Source: MWBF01 sp964614645 (GTDB lineage Bacteria > Chloroflexota > Anaerolineae > CG2-30-64-16). Taken from it: DNA of 64,000 bases. Where the stretch lies: assembly GCA_964614645.1 (NCBI GenBank), contig CAZTMA010000007.1, forward strand, positions 1 through 64,000, read 5' to 3'. The notes beneath the pieces are model-generated. The model saw nothing but the letters and a program-made list of their open reading frames with translations, did not search any database and had not been told where the DNA came from. The position numbers and the translations under genes are program-made. Positions 50,349-58,206 of the stretch are shown piece by piece. Numbering within the stretch: the first letter of the stretch is position 1; each line of letters starts with the position of its first letter.

Positions 50349-51569
50349 TTGAGGATCGCCCGCACAACCCGCGCCGCGCTCGCCGGCGCGCTGCTGCTTG
50401 TCGCGATGCTGGCAGCCGCCTGGCTGGTCGACGGTGCGGGCAACCCCGCGGCCCGGCCCACGCCGCTCCAGCCGCGACCGACCGCTGAACCGCTGGTGCC
50501 CACGCCCCTGCCGGCCTTCCGCGCGGCGACGACGCCAGAGCCAACCAGTGCGGGGAGCCAGGCAGACGCCGGCCCCATCGTCGCACTGGCCCCCATCCCC
50601 GGGGGTGCGTCTGACAGTGCGTCCGACACCGTACCTGACACCGTCTTCCCGTTCGGCGGACCGGCGCGCGGCCGCGTGGGCCTCGGCTTTGCCACCGGCC
50701 TGATCGGTGACTACGAGTGGGGCGACGGCGCGCCCGGCTGGTGGCTCAACTGGCGCGTGCAGCCTGAACCGCCGGAGGTCAGCGACAGCCGGTTCGTGCA
50801 GATGGTACGCTTTAACCGTGACACCTTCCGCCCGGCCGAGGATGCATTGGCCGCCGCCGCGGTCGCCAACCCGGGTTCGCTCTGGCTGATGGGCAACGAG
50901 CCGGATGTCGCGTGGCAGGACGATGCGACGCCGGAGCAGTATGCAGCGACGTATGGCCGGCTCTATTCGGTCATCAAGGCGGCGGACCCGACCGCGTTGA
51001 TTGCCATCGCGGGCGTCAGCCAGCCGACCCCGCTGCGCCTGGCCTACCTCGACCGCGTCCTTGCCGCCTACCAGGAACAATTCGGGACGCCGATGCCCGT
51101 AGATGTGTGGAATGTCCACGCTTTTGTCCTGCGCGAGGAGCGCGATTCCTGGGGAGTGGGCATTCCGCCGGGGATGGCAGAGGATACGGGCATCCTGTAT
51201 GAGATCGCGGACCATGCCGATCTGGCGATCTTCCGCCAACAGATCATCGATTTTCGCCGGTGGATGGCCGAACGAGGCTTCCGGGACAAGCCGCTGGTCG
51301 TCTCCGAGTATGGCATCCTCATGCCGGAGAGCTACGGCTTCTCACCGGACGCGGTCGCCGGCTTCATGGCCGACACCTTCGACTTCTTCCTCACGGCCGC
51401 GGAAGCCGAGCTGGGCTACCCTGCGGATGACAACCGGCTGGTGCAGGCGTTCTGCTGGTACAGCAACTCGGATACGGTCTACCCCACGCCGAGCCTGTTT
51501 GACCCTGAGAGCGGGGCCATCACGCCCGTGGGGGAGATGTTTACCGCGTACGTGGCGGGTCTGCCGTGA
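50349..51569 (+). CDS. Secreted glycoside hydrolase-like protein (GH-A clan fold)
   Basis: 406 residues from a TTG start. A signal peptide or membrane anchor lies at about 8-28, then a Pro/Thr-rich linker to residue 75. The folded part shows L-W-L-M-G-N-E-P-D near 180 and V-V-S-E-Y-G-I-L near 318, the paired glutamates of clan GH-A beta/alpha barrels (Asl1-like). The substrate is unknown; a cell-surface polysaccharide is likely. It follows the helicase-associated gene by 13 nt. Confidence 0.7.
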   Translation: MRIARTTRAALAGALLLVAMLAAAWLVDGAGNPAARPTPLQPRPTAEPLVPTPLPAFRAATTPEPTSAGSQADAGPIVALAPIPGGASDSASDTVPDTVFPFGGPARGRVGLGFATGLIGDYEWGDGAPGWWLNWRVQPEPPEVSDSRFVQMVRFNRDTFRPAEDALAAAAVANPGSLWLMGNEPDVAWQDDATPEQYAATYGRLYSVIKAADPTALIAIAGVSQPTPLRLAYLDRVLAAYQEQFGTPMPVDVWNVHAFVLREERDSWGVGIPPGMAEDTGILYEIADHADLAIFRQQIIDFRRWMAERGFRDKPLVVSEYGILMPESYGFSPDAVAGFMADTFDFFLTAAEAELGYPADDNRLVQAFCWYSNSDTVYPTPSLFDPESGAITPVGEMFTAYVAGLP

Positions 51570-51573
51570 CGGC

Positions 51574-52005
51574 CTATGGCTCTGCTCCCTCAGCGACCAG
51601 TCCCTCGGCGCGCAGCACGCCCGGGTAGATGCGTTCGAGATAGCGAAAGACTTCGGCCAGCCGCATCAGATGGCCGAGGGCTTTGAGCGGGTTGGTTTCG
51701 AGACCGATCAGGCCGCGGGCATACGCTTCGCGCAGGCCCATGCGGTCCAGCCAGATGGCGTGCAGCGTGTCGGCCTCGACGCGCACGCCGATATCGGCCT
51801 CCGCAGCCGGGTCGCCGTCCAGCGTATAGCAAGGTGGCCGGCAGCGCGTATCCAGCAGGACGACGGCAGACGGGTCTTCCACTGTGATGCGCAGGGTGAG
51901 GCCCTTTTGACCCAGTTGTCCCAGCACTTCAGGCTCGGCCAGCACACGCTCGAATAGAGCGCGCACCACGCGGTGGAGCGTCTCACGATCAGGATAAAAC
52001 GGCAT
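51574..52005 (-). CDS. SCP2-like sterol/lipid-carrier domain protein
   Basis: 143 residues from ATG 52005 (an in-frame TTG at 52014 is possible). The pattern of strands with G-L-T-L-R-I-T-V-E-D, a central A-D-I-G-V-R-V-E-A-D-T-L-H-A-I-W-L-D and a final L-K-A-L-G-H-L-M-R-L-A-E-V-F fits the SCP2 sterol-binding fold. It converges with the glycosidase-like gene, with only 4 nt between. Function unknown. Confidence 0.6.
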   Translation of the reverse strand: MPFYPDRETLHRVVRALFERVLAEPEVLGQLGQKGLTLRITVEDPSAVVLLDTRCRPPCYTLDGDPAAEADIGVRVEADTLHAIWLDRMGLREAYARGLIGLETNPLKALGHLMRLAEVFRYLERIYPGVLRAEGLVAEGAEP

Positions 52006-52046
52006 CGCGCTCAACCATCCACTTTCGTCCCTCGTCCATTGTCAGA

Positions 52047-53135
52047 TCAATCCCGCTTCAACACTTCGAGTCCTACCTTCGCGACAGTCGGCGGGTGCAG
52101 CAGCATGTTGGCATAGCTGGCGTTCGCCATCGGGCAGGCGCACTCCTTGTCATAGATGGACTTGCGCAGCGCGGCCATGCGCTCGCCGAACCAGATGGGC
52201 GCGAGGTCGTAGCCTGTCTCGCGCAGGCTGCCGACCGGCTCCGCGCGGATGCAGCAACTCCAGATGTCGCCGTTGGGCGCAATGTGCGCGCTGGCCCAGC
52301 CCGCATAGCAGTCGATGACCTGGGTGCGCTCATAGAGCACCCGCTTCGCCAACTGGTAATATTGGGCGCGGAAGGCCTGAGTGATGCGCGCCAGCCCCTT
52401 GGCCGGCTGTGCGCGCGCCTGCGCGCTCAGGAAGTCAGCGATGGGCGCATACGCATCCGGTTCCGGCGTGATGCCCCAGCCGATGGTGTCCAGCTCGACG
52501 CGCTCCTCGGCCACCTCAGTGATGTAGCTGTCCGGCTGGAGGAACTGCAGATTGTGATAGATGTCCTGGAAGCGGTGCTGATTGAACCGGCTGACGACCG
52601 TGTGGACGGTCAGGATCAGGTTGCGCTGGGTCTTCTGCAGCTCCTTCAGCGCATTCCACGTCGCCATCGAGCGCTCCCAGTTGCCCGGCACGCCGCGAAT
52701 ATCGTCATGTTCCTCCCCGATGCCGTCCAGGCTCAGGTTGAGCCCGATCTGGCTGTCCGGGCATTCCTGGCAGATGCGTTTTACGCGCTCCACCACCCGG
52801 TCGGTCAACAGGCCGTTCGTCGGAATGGTAATGACGGACGGGCGACAATGGCGATAGGCGCTGATGACCATCTCGTCCAGATCGCGGCGCAGGAAAGGCT
52901 CACCTCCGGTGAAAGTGATATAGAAAGGTGTGCGCCCCAGGCCGGCGAAGACTTTGTCCCATTCCTCCACTGACATATCATCGTTGGGCTTGCGCCACAC
53001 ATCGCAGGTGCGGCATTTGGAGTTACAGCGGAAGCTGACGCTCACGACGACGGAGAAGGGGTACATTTTCGGCCAACCGAAGCGACGGAAGCTCCAATAC
53101 AGGGGGAGCTTGGGTGCAAGAGAAAGCATCGACAT
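52047..53135 (-). CDS. Radical SAM protein with SPASM-like C-terminus
   Basis: 362 residues from ATG 53135. Radical SAM motif C-N-S-K-C-R-T-C near 37, followed by F-T-G-G-E-P-F-L near 75 and L-N-L-S-L-D-G-I near 133. The C-terminal Cys residues (C-Y-A-G-W, C-C-I-R-A and C-A-C-P) suggest an auxiliary Fe-S cluster. The product is unknown; no peptide substrate gene is seen beside it. TATAAT at 53148-53143 overlaps a more upstream ATG (53144), so I choose 53135. Confidence 0.8.
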   Translation of the reverse strand: MSMLSLAPKLPLYWSFRRFGWPKMYPFSVVVSVSFRCNSKCRTCDVWRKPNDDMSVEEWDKVFAGLGRTPFYITFTGGEPFLRRDLDEMVISAYRHCRPSVITIPTNGLLTDRVVERVKRICQECPDSQIGLNLSLDGIGEEHDDIRGVPGNWERSMATWNALKELQKTQRNLILTVHTVVSRFNQHRFQDIYHNLQFLQPDSYITEVAEERVELDTIGWGITPEPDAYAPIADFLSAQARAQPAKGLARITQAFRAQYYQLAKRVLYERTQVIDCYAGWASAHIAPNGDIWSCCIRAEPVGSLRETGYDLAPIWFGERMAALRKSIYDKECACPMANASYANMLLHPPTVAKVGLEVLKRD

Positions 53136-53142
53136 GGGAACC

Positions 53143-53148
53143 ATTATA
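53143..53148 (-). promoter_or_regulatory. -10 box TATAAT of the radical SAM gene (leaderless type)
   Basis: Minus-strand GCGGTATAATGGTTCCC, with the chosen ATG 7 nt downstream. A weak TTCGGC lies 17 nt upstream. Confidence 0.55.
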
Positions 53149-53207
53149 CCGCATGTGCGCGACAGGCCGAAGATTTGTCAGCCTGCGCAATTCAGGAAAC
53201 CGGCTAC

Positions 53208-53247
53208 TCACTTACTCGTTCCTCATTACTCGTTCCTCTTTACCCAT
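53208..53247. repeat. Repeat of TTACTCGTTCC units
   Basis: Three near-copies of (T)TACTCGTTCCTC lie between the divergent radical SAM and TSUP genes. It is one arm of the family seen at 16079-16141. Confidence 0.5.
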
Positions 53248-53283
53248 GTTACAATCGACGCAATCTTTCCCCAGGGAGCCATT

Positions 53284-54060
53284 ATGGAATGGTATGCTTA
53301 CCCGCTGCTCGTGCTGGCCGGCATTGCAGCCGGGTTCGTCAACATGCTGGCGGGCAACGGCTCGCTCATCACCCTGCCCGCGCTGATCTTCGTCGGGCTG
53401 CCCGCCAATGTGGCCAACGCGACCAATCGCGTCGGGGTCACACTCCAGAACATCGTCGGCACGCGCGAGTTCCACCGGCGGGGCAAGCTGGACACGCGCA
53501 GCGCGCTCCTGTTTGCCATTCCCACGACGGTCGGCTCGGTGCTCGGCGCGCAGATCGCCGTCGACATCAACGAGGAGCTGTTCCGCCGCGTGCTGGCAGT
53601 CATCATGGTGGTGATGCTGGTCCTGATGATCGTCAAGCCGGAACGCTGGCTCATCGAGCGGGTGCAGCCGGGCACGCGGCGCATGTCCGTGCTCCAGGTG
53701 CTGTCGTTCTTTGCCATCGGCATCTACGGCGGCTTCCTGCAAGCAGGGGTCGGCATCTTCCTGCTGGTGGCGCTCGTGCTGGGTGCGGGCTATGACGTGG
53801 TGCGGGCCAATGCGGTCAAGGTGCTGATTGTGCTGGTGCTGACCATTGCCGCGCTGCTGGTCTTCTGGGCCAATGCCAAGATCGAGTGGCTGCCGGGGCT
53901 GGTGTGCGGCGTGGGCAACATGATCGGCGCGTGGCTGGGGACCCACTTCGCCGTGCGCAAGGGCGTGGTGTGGGTGCGCTGGTTCGTCGTGGTCGTGGTG
54001 CTGGCGTCTGCCGCGCAGCTGCTGGGGGTGTTTGACTGGATCGGGCGGATGATAGGCTGA
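53284..54060 (+). CDS. TSUP-family (TauE/SafE) membrane permease
   Basis: 258 residues from ATG 53284 with AGGGAG upstream. About eight membrane segments. The family repeats open with G-I-A-A-G-F-V-N-M-L-A-G-N-G-S-L-I-T-L-P-A and later G-I-Y-G-G-F-L-Q-A-G-V-G-I-F. TSUP proteins move anions such as sulfite, sulfonates or organic acids; the cargo here is unknown. Confidence 0.88.
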   Translation: MEWYAYPLLVLAGIAAGFVNMLAGNGSLITLPALIFVGLPANVANATNRVGVTLQNIVGTREFHRRGKLDTRSALLFAIPTTVGSVLGAQIAVDINEELFRRVLAVIMVVMLVLMIVKPERWLIERVQPGTRRMSVLQVLSFFAIGIYGGFLQAGVGIFLLVALVLGAGYDVVRANAVKVLIVLVLTIAALLVFWANAKIEWLPGLVCGVGNMIGAWLGTHFAVRKGVVWVRWFVVVVVLASAAQLLGVFDWIGRMIG

Positions 54061-54062
54061 GC

Positions 54063-54263
54063 CTAGCCGCCGCTGATGAGGTGGATGGCCTGCATTTCGG
54101 CCCCGTCCGGCACCTCGGTGGTGGCGAAGTCCTTGCGCAGCACGACCTCGCCGTCGATCTTGACGACAATCATGCGGAAGCTGAACTTGAGCGCGCCGAG
54201 CACGTCCTGCACGGTCATGCCGGGCCGGTATTCGACGTCATACTGGTTGTTGACGCGGATCAT
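54063..54263 (-). CDS. MoaD/ThiS-family sulfur carrier
   Basis: 66 residues ending in Gly-Gly (H-L-I-S-G-G), as needed for thiocarboxylation. The beta-grasp pattern (M-I-R-V-N-N at the start, T-V-Q-D-V-L-G-A-L near 20, I-V-V-K-I-D-G near 35) fits. Its start overlaps the brnA stop. MoaD-like carriers often accompany aldehyde ferredoxin oxidoreductases, and one lies upstream on the same strand. Confidence 0.75.
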   Translation of the reverse strand: MIRVNNQYDVEYRPGMTVQDVLGALKFSFRMIVVKIDGEVVLRKDFATTEVPDGAEMQAIHLISGG

Positions 54264-54547
54264 GCGCCATCCTCTTCGTCCTGGCCGCTGACATTGTAAG
54301 CGGCCAGTTCTTCCCGGACGACACGCCGCAGGATCACTTCCAGCGGCTCCCGCTGCCGCTGCATGTACTCGCGCAGGACAGCGTTCATCGCCGTCTGATA
54401 ATTTCCGCCGCCTGTCTTGTCAACCTGCTCCCGAAACCAGTCCAGGACATCCTCATCGATACGGATCGTGATGCGGGTCTTGCCGGGGGGCAGTGGATCG
54501 AGCGCGCCGCGCGTGCCTTCACCGCTAAAATCATAGTGATCCTTCAT
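54260..54547 (-). CDS. brnA: BrnA antitoxin
   Basis: 95 residues. A ribbon-helix-helix-like core (R-I-T-I-R-I-D-E-D-V-L-D-W-F) near 25-45 with the D-F-S-x-x-x-R-G-A-L N-terminus of the BrnA family. It neutralises BrnT and represses the operon. It overlaps brnT at its start and the MoaD-like gene at its end. Confidence 0.88.
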   Translation of the reverse strand: MKDHYDFSGEGTRGALDPLPPGKTRITIRIDEDVLDWFREQVDKTGGGNYQTAMNAVLREYMQRQREPLEVILRRVVREELAAYNVSGQDEEDGA

Positions 54548-54825
54548 GATTCACCCTCATAGTGCCTGCGTTCCTGCCTGTCCGCTTTCCGGGCGGAGAT
54601 GATCCGAATTCTTGCCTCTCGCCATGTGAATACGACGACGAGGACCACACCCGTATCGTCCATTCCAATGGCAACGAACCTCTCCTCGAAGGGAAATGAA
54701 TCCGCTTCGACATACAGCTTATCATCGCCGAATACTTCTGCGGCGCGAGCAAAACGGATGCCATGCTTCTCGTAGTTAGCCTCGGCCTTTTCCGGGTCCC
54801 ACTCATACTCGACCGATGTATGCAC
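54544..54825 (-). CDS. brnT: BrnT toxin
   Basis: 93 residues. BrnT family ribonuclease toxin with V-E-Y-E-W-D-P-E-K-A-E-A-N-Y-E-K-H-G-I-x-F near the start and R-I-I-S-A-R-K-A-D near the end. The frame overlaps brnA by four bases (ATGA). A terminator separates it from the oxidoreductase gene upstream. Confidence 0.9.
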   Translation of the reverse strand: MHTSVEYEWDPEKAEANYEKHGIRFARAAEVFGDDKLYVEADSFPFEERFVAIGMDDTGVVLVVVFTWREARIRIISARKADRQERRHYEGES

Positions 54826-54869
54826 AATTGTACACCTTTATGCCAAGCAAAGCAAGTCAGGCTTACGCA

Positions 54870-54901
54870 CGAAAATGGGAGGACAAGGGTCTTGTCCTCC
54901 C
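54870..54901 (-). terminator. Terminator after the aldehyde oxidoreductase gene
   Basis: GGGAGGACAAG and CTTGTCCTCCC (54877-54901) form a perfect 11-bp stem with a 3-nt loop. On the minus strand it is followed by ATTTTCG. Confidence 0.7.
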
Positions 54902-54923
54902 ACTCTGAACTCGGAGTACCCGT

Positions 54924-57104
54924 TTAACTGTGCGCTTCCACCAGCGCGACCACATCCGGGAAGTCAATCCCCAGTTCGCGCAGCTTCGCCACGGTCGGAA
55001 TGCCGTTGCTGTTCCAGCCGCGGCGGGCATACACCGCGTCGATCAGCCCCTCGTACTGCGCCTCGCGATACTTGCGCAGCGCGGCTACCTTCTCCGGCGT
55101 GCTCATGCCTGCGGGGTCGATGTCCGCCTTCTCGCGCAACTGCTTGTCGTAACGCTCGGCGCGGCTCTCGTACTCCTCGACAGTGACCGGCCCGGCGGAG
55201 CGATACGGAATCGCGTCATGTGCGCGGGTGCCCGCGCCCGGCGTAGCCGCACTCATCTTCAGGTTAAAGACGCGCTGGAAGTTGTAGACCCGCTCCGACA
55301 TGGTGATCAGGTCTTCCTTGGTCACTTCGCGGCCGGTCGTGCCGGAGAACAGCGCGACATAGTTCGCCACATGCTCGGGGACCTTGGCCGGCTCGTCGGT
55401 CAGCGCGTTGTCCGCCGGCTCGATATCGTTCCACGGCAGCTTGCAGAGCCCGTTCAGCCCGAACCACGTCCGCCACATGGGGAAGTAGTGCAGCGCCTCG
55501 GCCTTGGCCTCGAACGTGGGGATGTGGTTGTTCACCATGTCCATGAAGATGAGCCAGGCCTCGTCGTGCTGCGCGCCCTTGTTGGTCATGCCGTAGCCGC
55601 CCTGCTGCGCGAGGCTCTCCTTCGTCATGTACTCGGAGTACTCCATCCCCTTGTTTTCCATGCCGATGTCCTGCAGGAAGGCCGGGTCTGCACCGAAGTG
55701 CTCAGCGAAGTAGGCCTTCATCGCGCGCACGCCCATCCCGGCAATCAGGCCGAAGCCCTCGCCGCGCGCCATCTGGTGCAACAGCTCCAGCGCAGCATCC
55801 GCGTTGCCGAAGCGCAGGTCCAGCCCGCCCGTCCGCTCCAGGTTGAGGATGCCGGCCTCGTAACACTCCATGCAGAACGCGGTCAGCGTGCCGAACGAGA
55901 TGCTGTCGATGCCGTAGGTGTCGCAGTAGAAGTTCAGCTCGAGGATGTCCGGCGGGTTGAAGATACCGATGTTCGACCCACACCCGGCGACCGTCTCGTA
56001 CTCCGGGCCGTCCACCGTGACCAGATGGCCGGCGTACGGCCCCGTCCGTACCAGGTAGCCGTCCACGCCCTTGGAGCAGGCCATCGTGCAGCCGTAGATG
56101 CAGGAATCGGGGTGCGTCTGCGTAAAGATGCCGTCCCACACCTTCGAGTTGATCCTGGGCGTATCAGGATGCGCACCGAACTTGAAGTTGTGGACAGGCA
56201 GCAGGTCATAGTCATCCATGATTTCGACCAGGTGCGCCGTGCCCACGCGCCGCATCCGGTTCTGCTCGTCGTCCAGCTCCACAATTTCCTTGTTGATGCG
56301 CTGGCCGACCGTGCGGATGCGCTTGATGTCCACCGGGTCGTTCGCCTCCGCCTTGAGGCCGGTCTTGCGCACGACGATGGCTTTGATCTTCTTGTCGCGC
56401 AGCACTGTGCCCAGCCCGCCGCGCCCCGCCTGCTTGACGCGCACCTTGCCGCGCTTCGGGTCGTACCAGCTTACGTTCAAACAGCCGATGCGCGTATGCT
56501 CGCTGCCCGTGCCCGCTGAGACGACGGAGATGTTGCGCTTGTCCGCGTCATTCCGAGCGTACAGCGCGTGCATCTGCTCGGCCAGGACGTGCGTGTCGAT
56601 GGCCTCGGCCGGCGCGGCCTCGACGGTCACGCGGCCCTCGTCGCCATCGATTAGGATGACGACCTCCTCACCGGCCTTGCCCTGCACCTCCAGCGCATCC
56701 CAACCCGCAATCTTCAGCAGCGGCGCAAAGTAGCCGCCCACGTTGCTGTCCACGACGATATTGGTGAGCGGGGAGATGCCGACGATGAGGGACTTGCCCG
56801 TGCCGGGGTAGAGAATGGCGCCGGCCAAGGGGCCAGAGGCAATGACCAGCTCGTTCTCCGGGTCGTTCCACTTCGTCGTGCCCGATACCGCGTGCCAGAG
56901 CCGCCACAGCCCGAAGCCCTTGCCGCCGACGAAGATGTCTTTCATCTGCTCCGTGACGGGCCGCGACTCGATGTGTCCGGTTGAGAGGTTGACATAGAGG
57001 GTCTGTCCCGCGTAGCCGTGGCTCACCTTCGGTGTGGTGTAGGTGTATTCAGCCAGGGTGCGGTGGGTTTGGCGGAGCTGGGTGACTGTTTCAGGAGTCA
57101 ACAT
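54924..57104 (-). CDS. Aldehyde ferredoxin oxidoreductase-family tungsten/molybdenum enzyme
   Basis: 726 residues. An N-terminal pterin-binding domain (G-G-K-G-F-G-L-W near 61, A-S-G-P-L-A-G near 88 and R-G-G-L-G-T-V-L near 228) is followed by the helical domains. Fe-S cysteines lie in C-I-Y-G-C-T-M-A-C near 336 and in G-L-C-K-L-P-W near 570. The first group is C-x3-C-x3-C, while the Pyrococcus enzyme has C-x2-C-x3-C. The family oxidises aldehydes or reduces acids with ferredoxin, so it could link acetate or other acids to the low-potential pool of the acetyl-CoA pathway. AAGGAGG precedes the ATG. Confidence 0.9.
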   Translation of the reverse strand: MLTPETVTQLRQTHRTLAEYTYTTPKVSHGYAGQTLYVNLSTGHIESRPVTEQMKDIFVGGKGFGLWRLWHAVSGTTKWNDPENELVIASGPLAGAILYPGTGKSLIVGISPLTNIVVDSNVGGYFAPLLKIAGWDALEVQGKAGEEVVILIDGDEGRVTVEAAPAEAIDTHVLAEQMHALYARNDADKRNISVVSAGTGSEHTRIGCLNVSWYDPKRGKVRVKQAGRGGLGTVLRDKKIKAIVVRKTGLKAEANDPVDIKRIRTVGQRINKEIVELDDEQNRMRRVGTAHLVEIMDDYDLLPVHNFKFGAHPDTPRINSKVWDGIFTQTHPDSCIYGCTMACSKGVDGYLVRTGPYAGHLVTVDGPEYETVAGCGSNIGIFNPPDILELNFYCDTYGIDSISFGTLTAFCMECYEAGILNLERTGGLDLRFGNADAALELLHQMARGEGFGLIAGMGVRAMKAYFAEHFGADPAFLQDIGMENKGMEYSEYMTKESLAQQGGYGMTNKGAQHDEAWLIFMDMVNNHIPTFEAKAEALHYFPMWRTWFGLNGLCKLPWNDIEPADNALTDEPAKVPEHVANYVALFSGTTGREVTKEDLITMSERVYNFQRVFNLKMSAATPGAGTRAHDAIPYRSAGPVTVEEYESRAERYDKQLREKADIDPAGMSTPEKVAALRKYREAQYEGLIDAVYARRGWNSNGIPTVAKLRELGIDFPDVVALVEAHS

Positions 57105-57157
57105 TGACGCCTCCTTTGGAATGGAGTGGGACGATGGACGCAGGACGAGACAGAGGC

Positions 57158-57275
57158 GGCAGGACCAATCCTATCACTCGGCCTGCCATCTCGGACGCCC
57201 TTGACCCAAGCGTCCGTCCGTACAAGGTAGCATACCCTCGTGGGCGTTCTGATGGGCCCAAGGCCCTGATGCTAC
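57158..57275 (-). promoter_or_regulatory. Structured 5' leader of the aldehyde oxidoreductase gene
   Basis: Three stems in the minus-strand leader: GTAGCAT/ATGCTAC (57275-57269 with 57233-57227) enclosing GGGCC-CAA-GGCCC-like pairing at 57254-57266; CGGACGC/GCGTCCG (57216-57210 with 57198-57192); and GGCAGG/CCTGCC (57187-57182 with 57163-57158). The layout suggests a cis-regulatory RNA. I could not match it to a known cofactor riboswitch class from memory. Confidence 0.4.
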
Positions 57276-57333
57276 GGGTTTGTGGATAGACGCCAGTCTA
57301 CCAGATGATTATGAGGGAAGACAAGCTCTTTGA

Positions 57334-57351
57334 CCATGACGCAGGTCATGG
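57334..57351. terminator. Small hairpin after the ECF S-component gene
   Basis: CCATGAC (57334-57340) pairs with GTCATGG (57345-57351). It lies just 3' of the S-component stop on the minus strand. Nothing else is supported in 57276-57381. Confidence 0.4.
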
Positions 57352-57381
57352 CTCTTCAGGTAGCGTCCGGCCTGTGCGAAG

Positions 57382-58206
57382 TCACACGATCTCGAACCGG
57401 AAGCGCCGGCGGAAGCGCCGCAGCACCCGCAGAATCGGACCGCCGAACAGGAGGATGAGCAGGGCATTGCCCGCGGCACGCGCAATGTCCCACCAAAGCG
57501 AAGTGGCGACGTAGAAGACCAGGTAGTTGCGCAGGGTCGTCCAGATGGCCATGCCCGGCTGCCAGGTGGTATTCTGCGGGTCGCTGAGCGCGGGCCCGGC
57601 CGCCCCACCGGCCAGGAAGGGCCAGAACCAGATGTTCATGATGGCGCCGAAGATCAGCCCAAGGACGCCGCCCCAGACGGCCAGCATGACCGGCTCCCAC
57701 CGGCGATGCCCGGGCAACTGGGGCAGCCAGCCGGACAGCAACCCCATCCAGCCCGTCGCGAACATCTGGTAGGGCAGCCACGGCCCCACGCCCCCGCCGA
57801 TGAGCGCAGACACCAGCAGCGACAGCACACCCAACAGGAAGCCGAACGTCGGGCCGTAGCAGTAACCGGTCAGGATCGGCAAGACGAAGATGGCGTTGAA
57901 CCCGGCCGGGCCGGGCACGGCGCGCAGCACGGCATTGGCCGCTGTCAGCACACCCAACACTGCCACCAGCTTGCTCGTCATCTGCTGGCCTGTCATGCTG
58001 GTGAAGACCGCGACCAGGCTCAGCCCCAACAGCACGACCGTCAGCAGCGGGGCATCGTTGGCGTGGGCCATCGGCCCGGCCTGCGGTGTAAGGGGCAGTA
58101 AGAAGGGGTACAGGAACGCGCCCAGTCCCAACAGGCTGGCAACCAGCAGCACTGCCCCGGACACCACCGCACTCGACCTGCTCGCCAGCCTATCGCCTAA
58201 GGACAT
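57382..58206 (-). CDS. ECF transporter substrate-binding S component
   Basis: 274 residues, about six to eight membrane segments. Strongly hydrophobic with small-residue turns (P-I-L-T-G-Y-C-Y-G-P near 110 and F-G-A-I-M-N-I-W-F near 185) and a basic C-terminal tail, as in ECF S components of the larger kind. Its start overlaps the EcfA end by 10 bases. The substrate is not readable from sequence. The neighbouring transcobalamin-like proteins suggest a corrinoid. Confidence 0.78.
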   Translation of the reverse strand: MSLGDRLASRSSAVVSGAVLLVASLLGLGAFLYPFLLPLTPQAGPMAHANDAPLLTVVLLGLSLVAVFTSMTGQQMTSKLVAVLGVLTAANAVLRAVPGPAGFNAIFVLPILTGYCYGPTFGFLLGVLSLLVSALIGGGVGPWLPYQMFATGWMGLLSGWLPQLPGHRRWEPVMLAVWGGVLGLIFGAIMNIWFWPFLAGGAAGPALSDPQNTTWQPGMAIWTTLRNYLVFYVATSLWWDIARAAGNALLILLFGGPILRVLRRFRRRFRFEIV

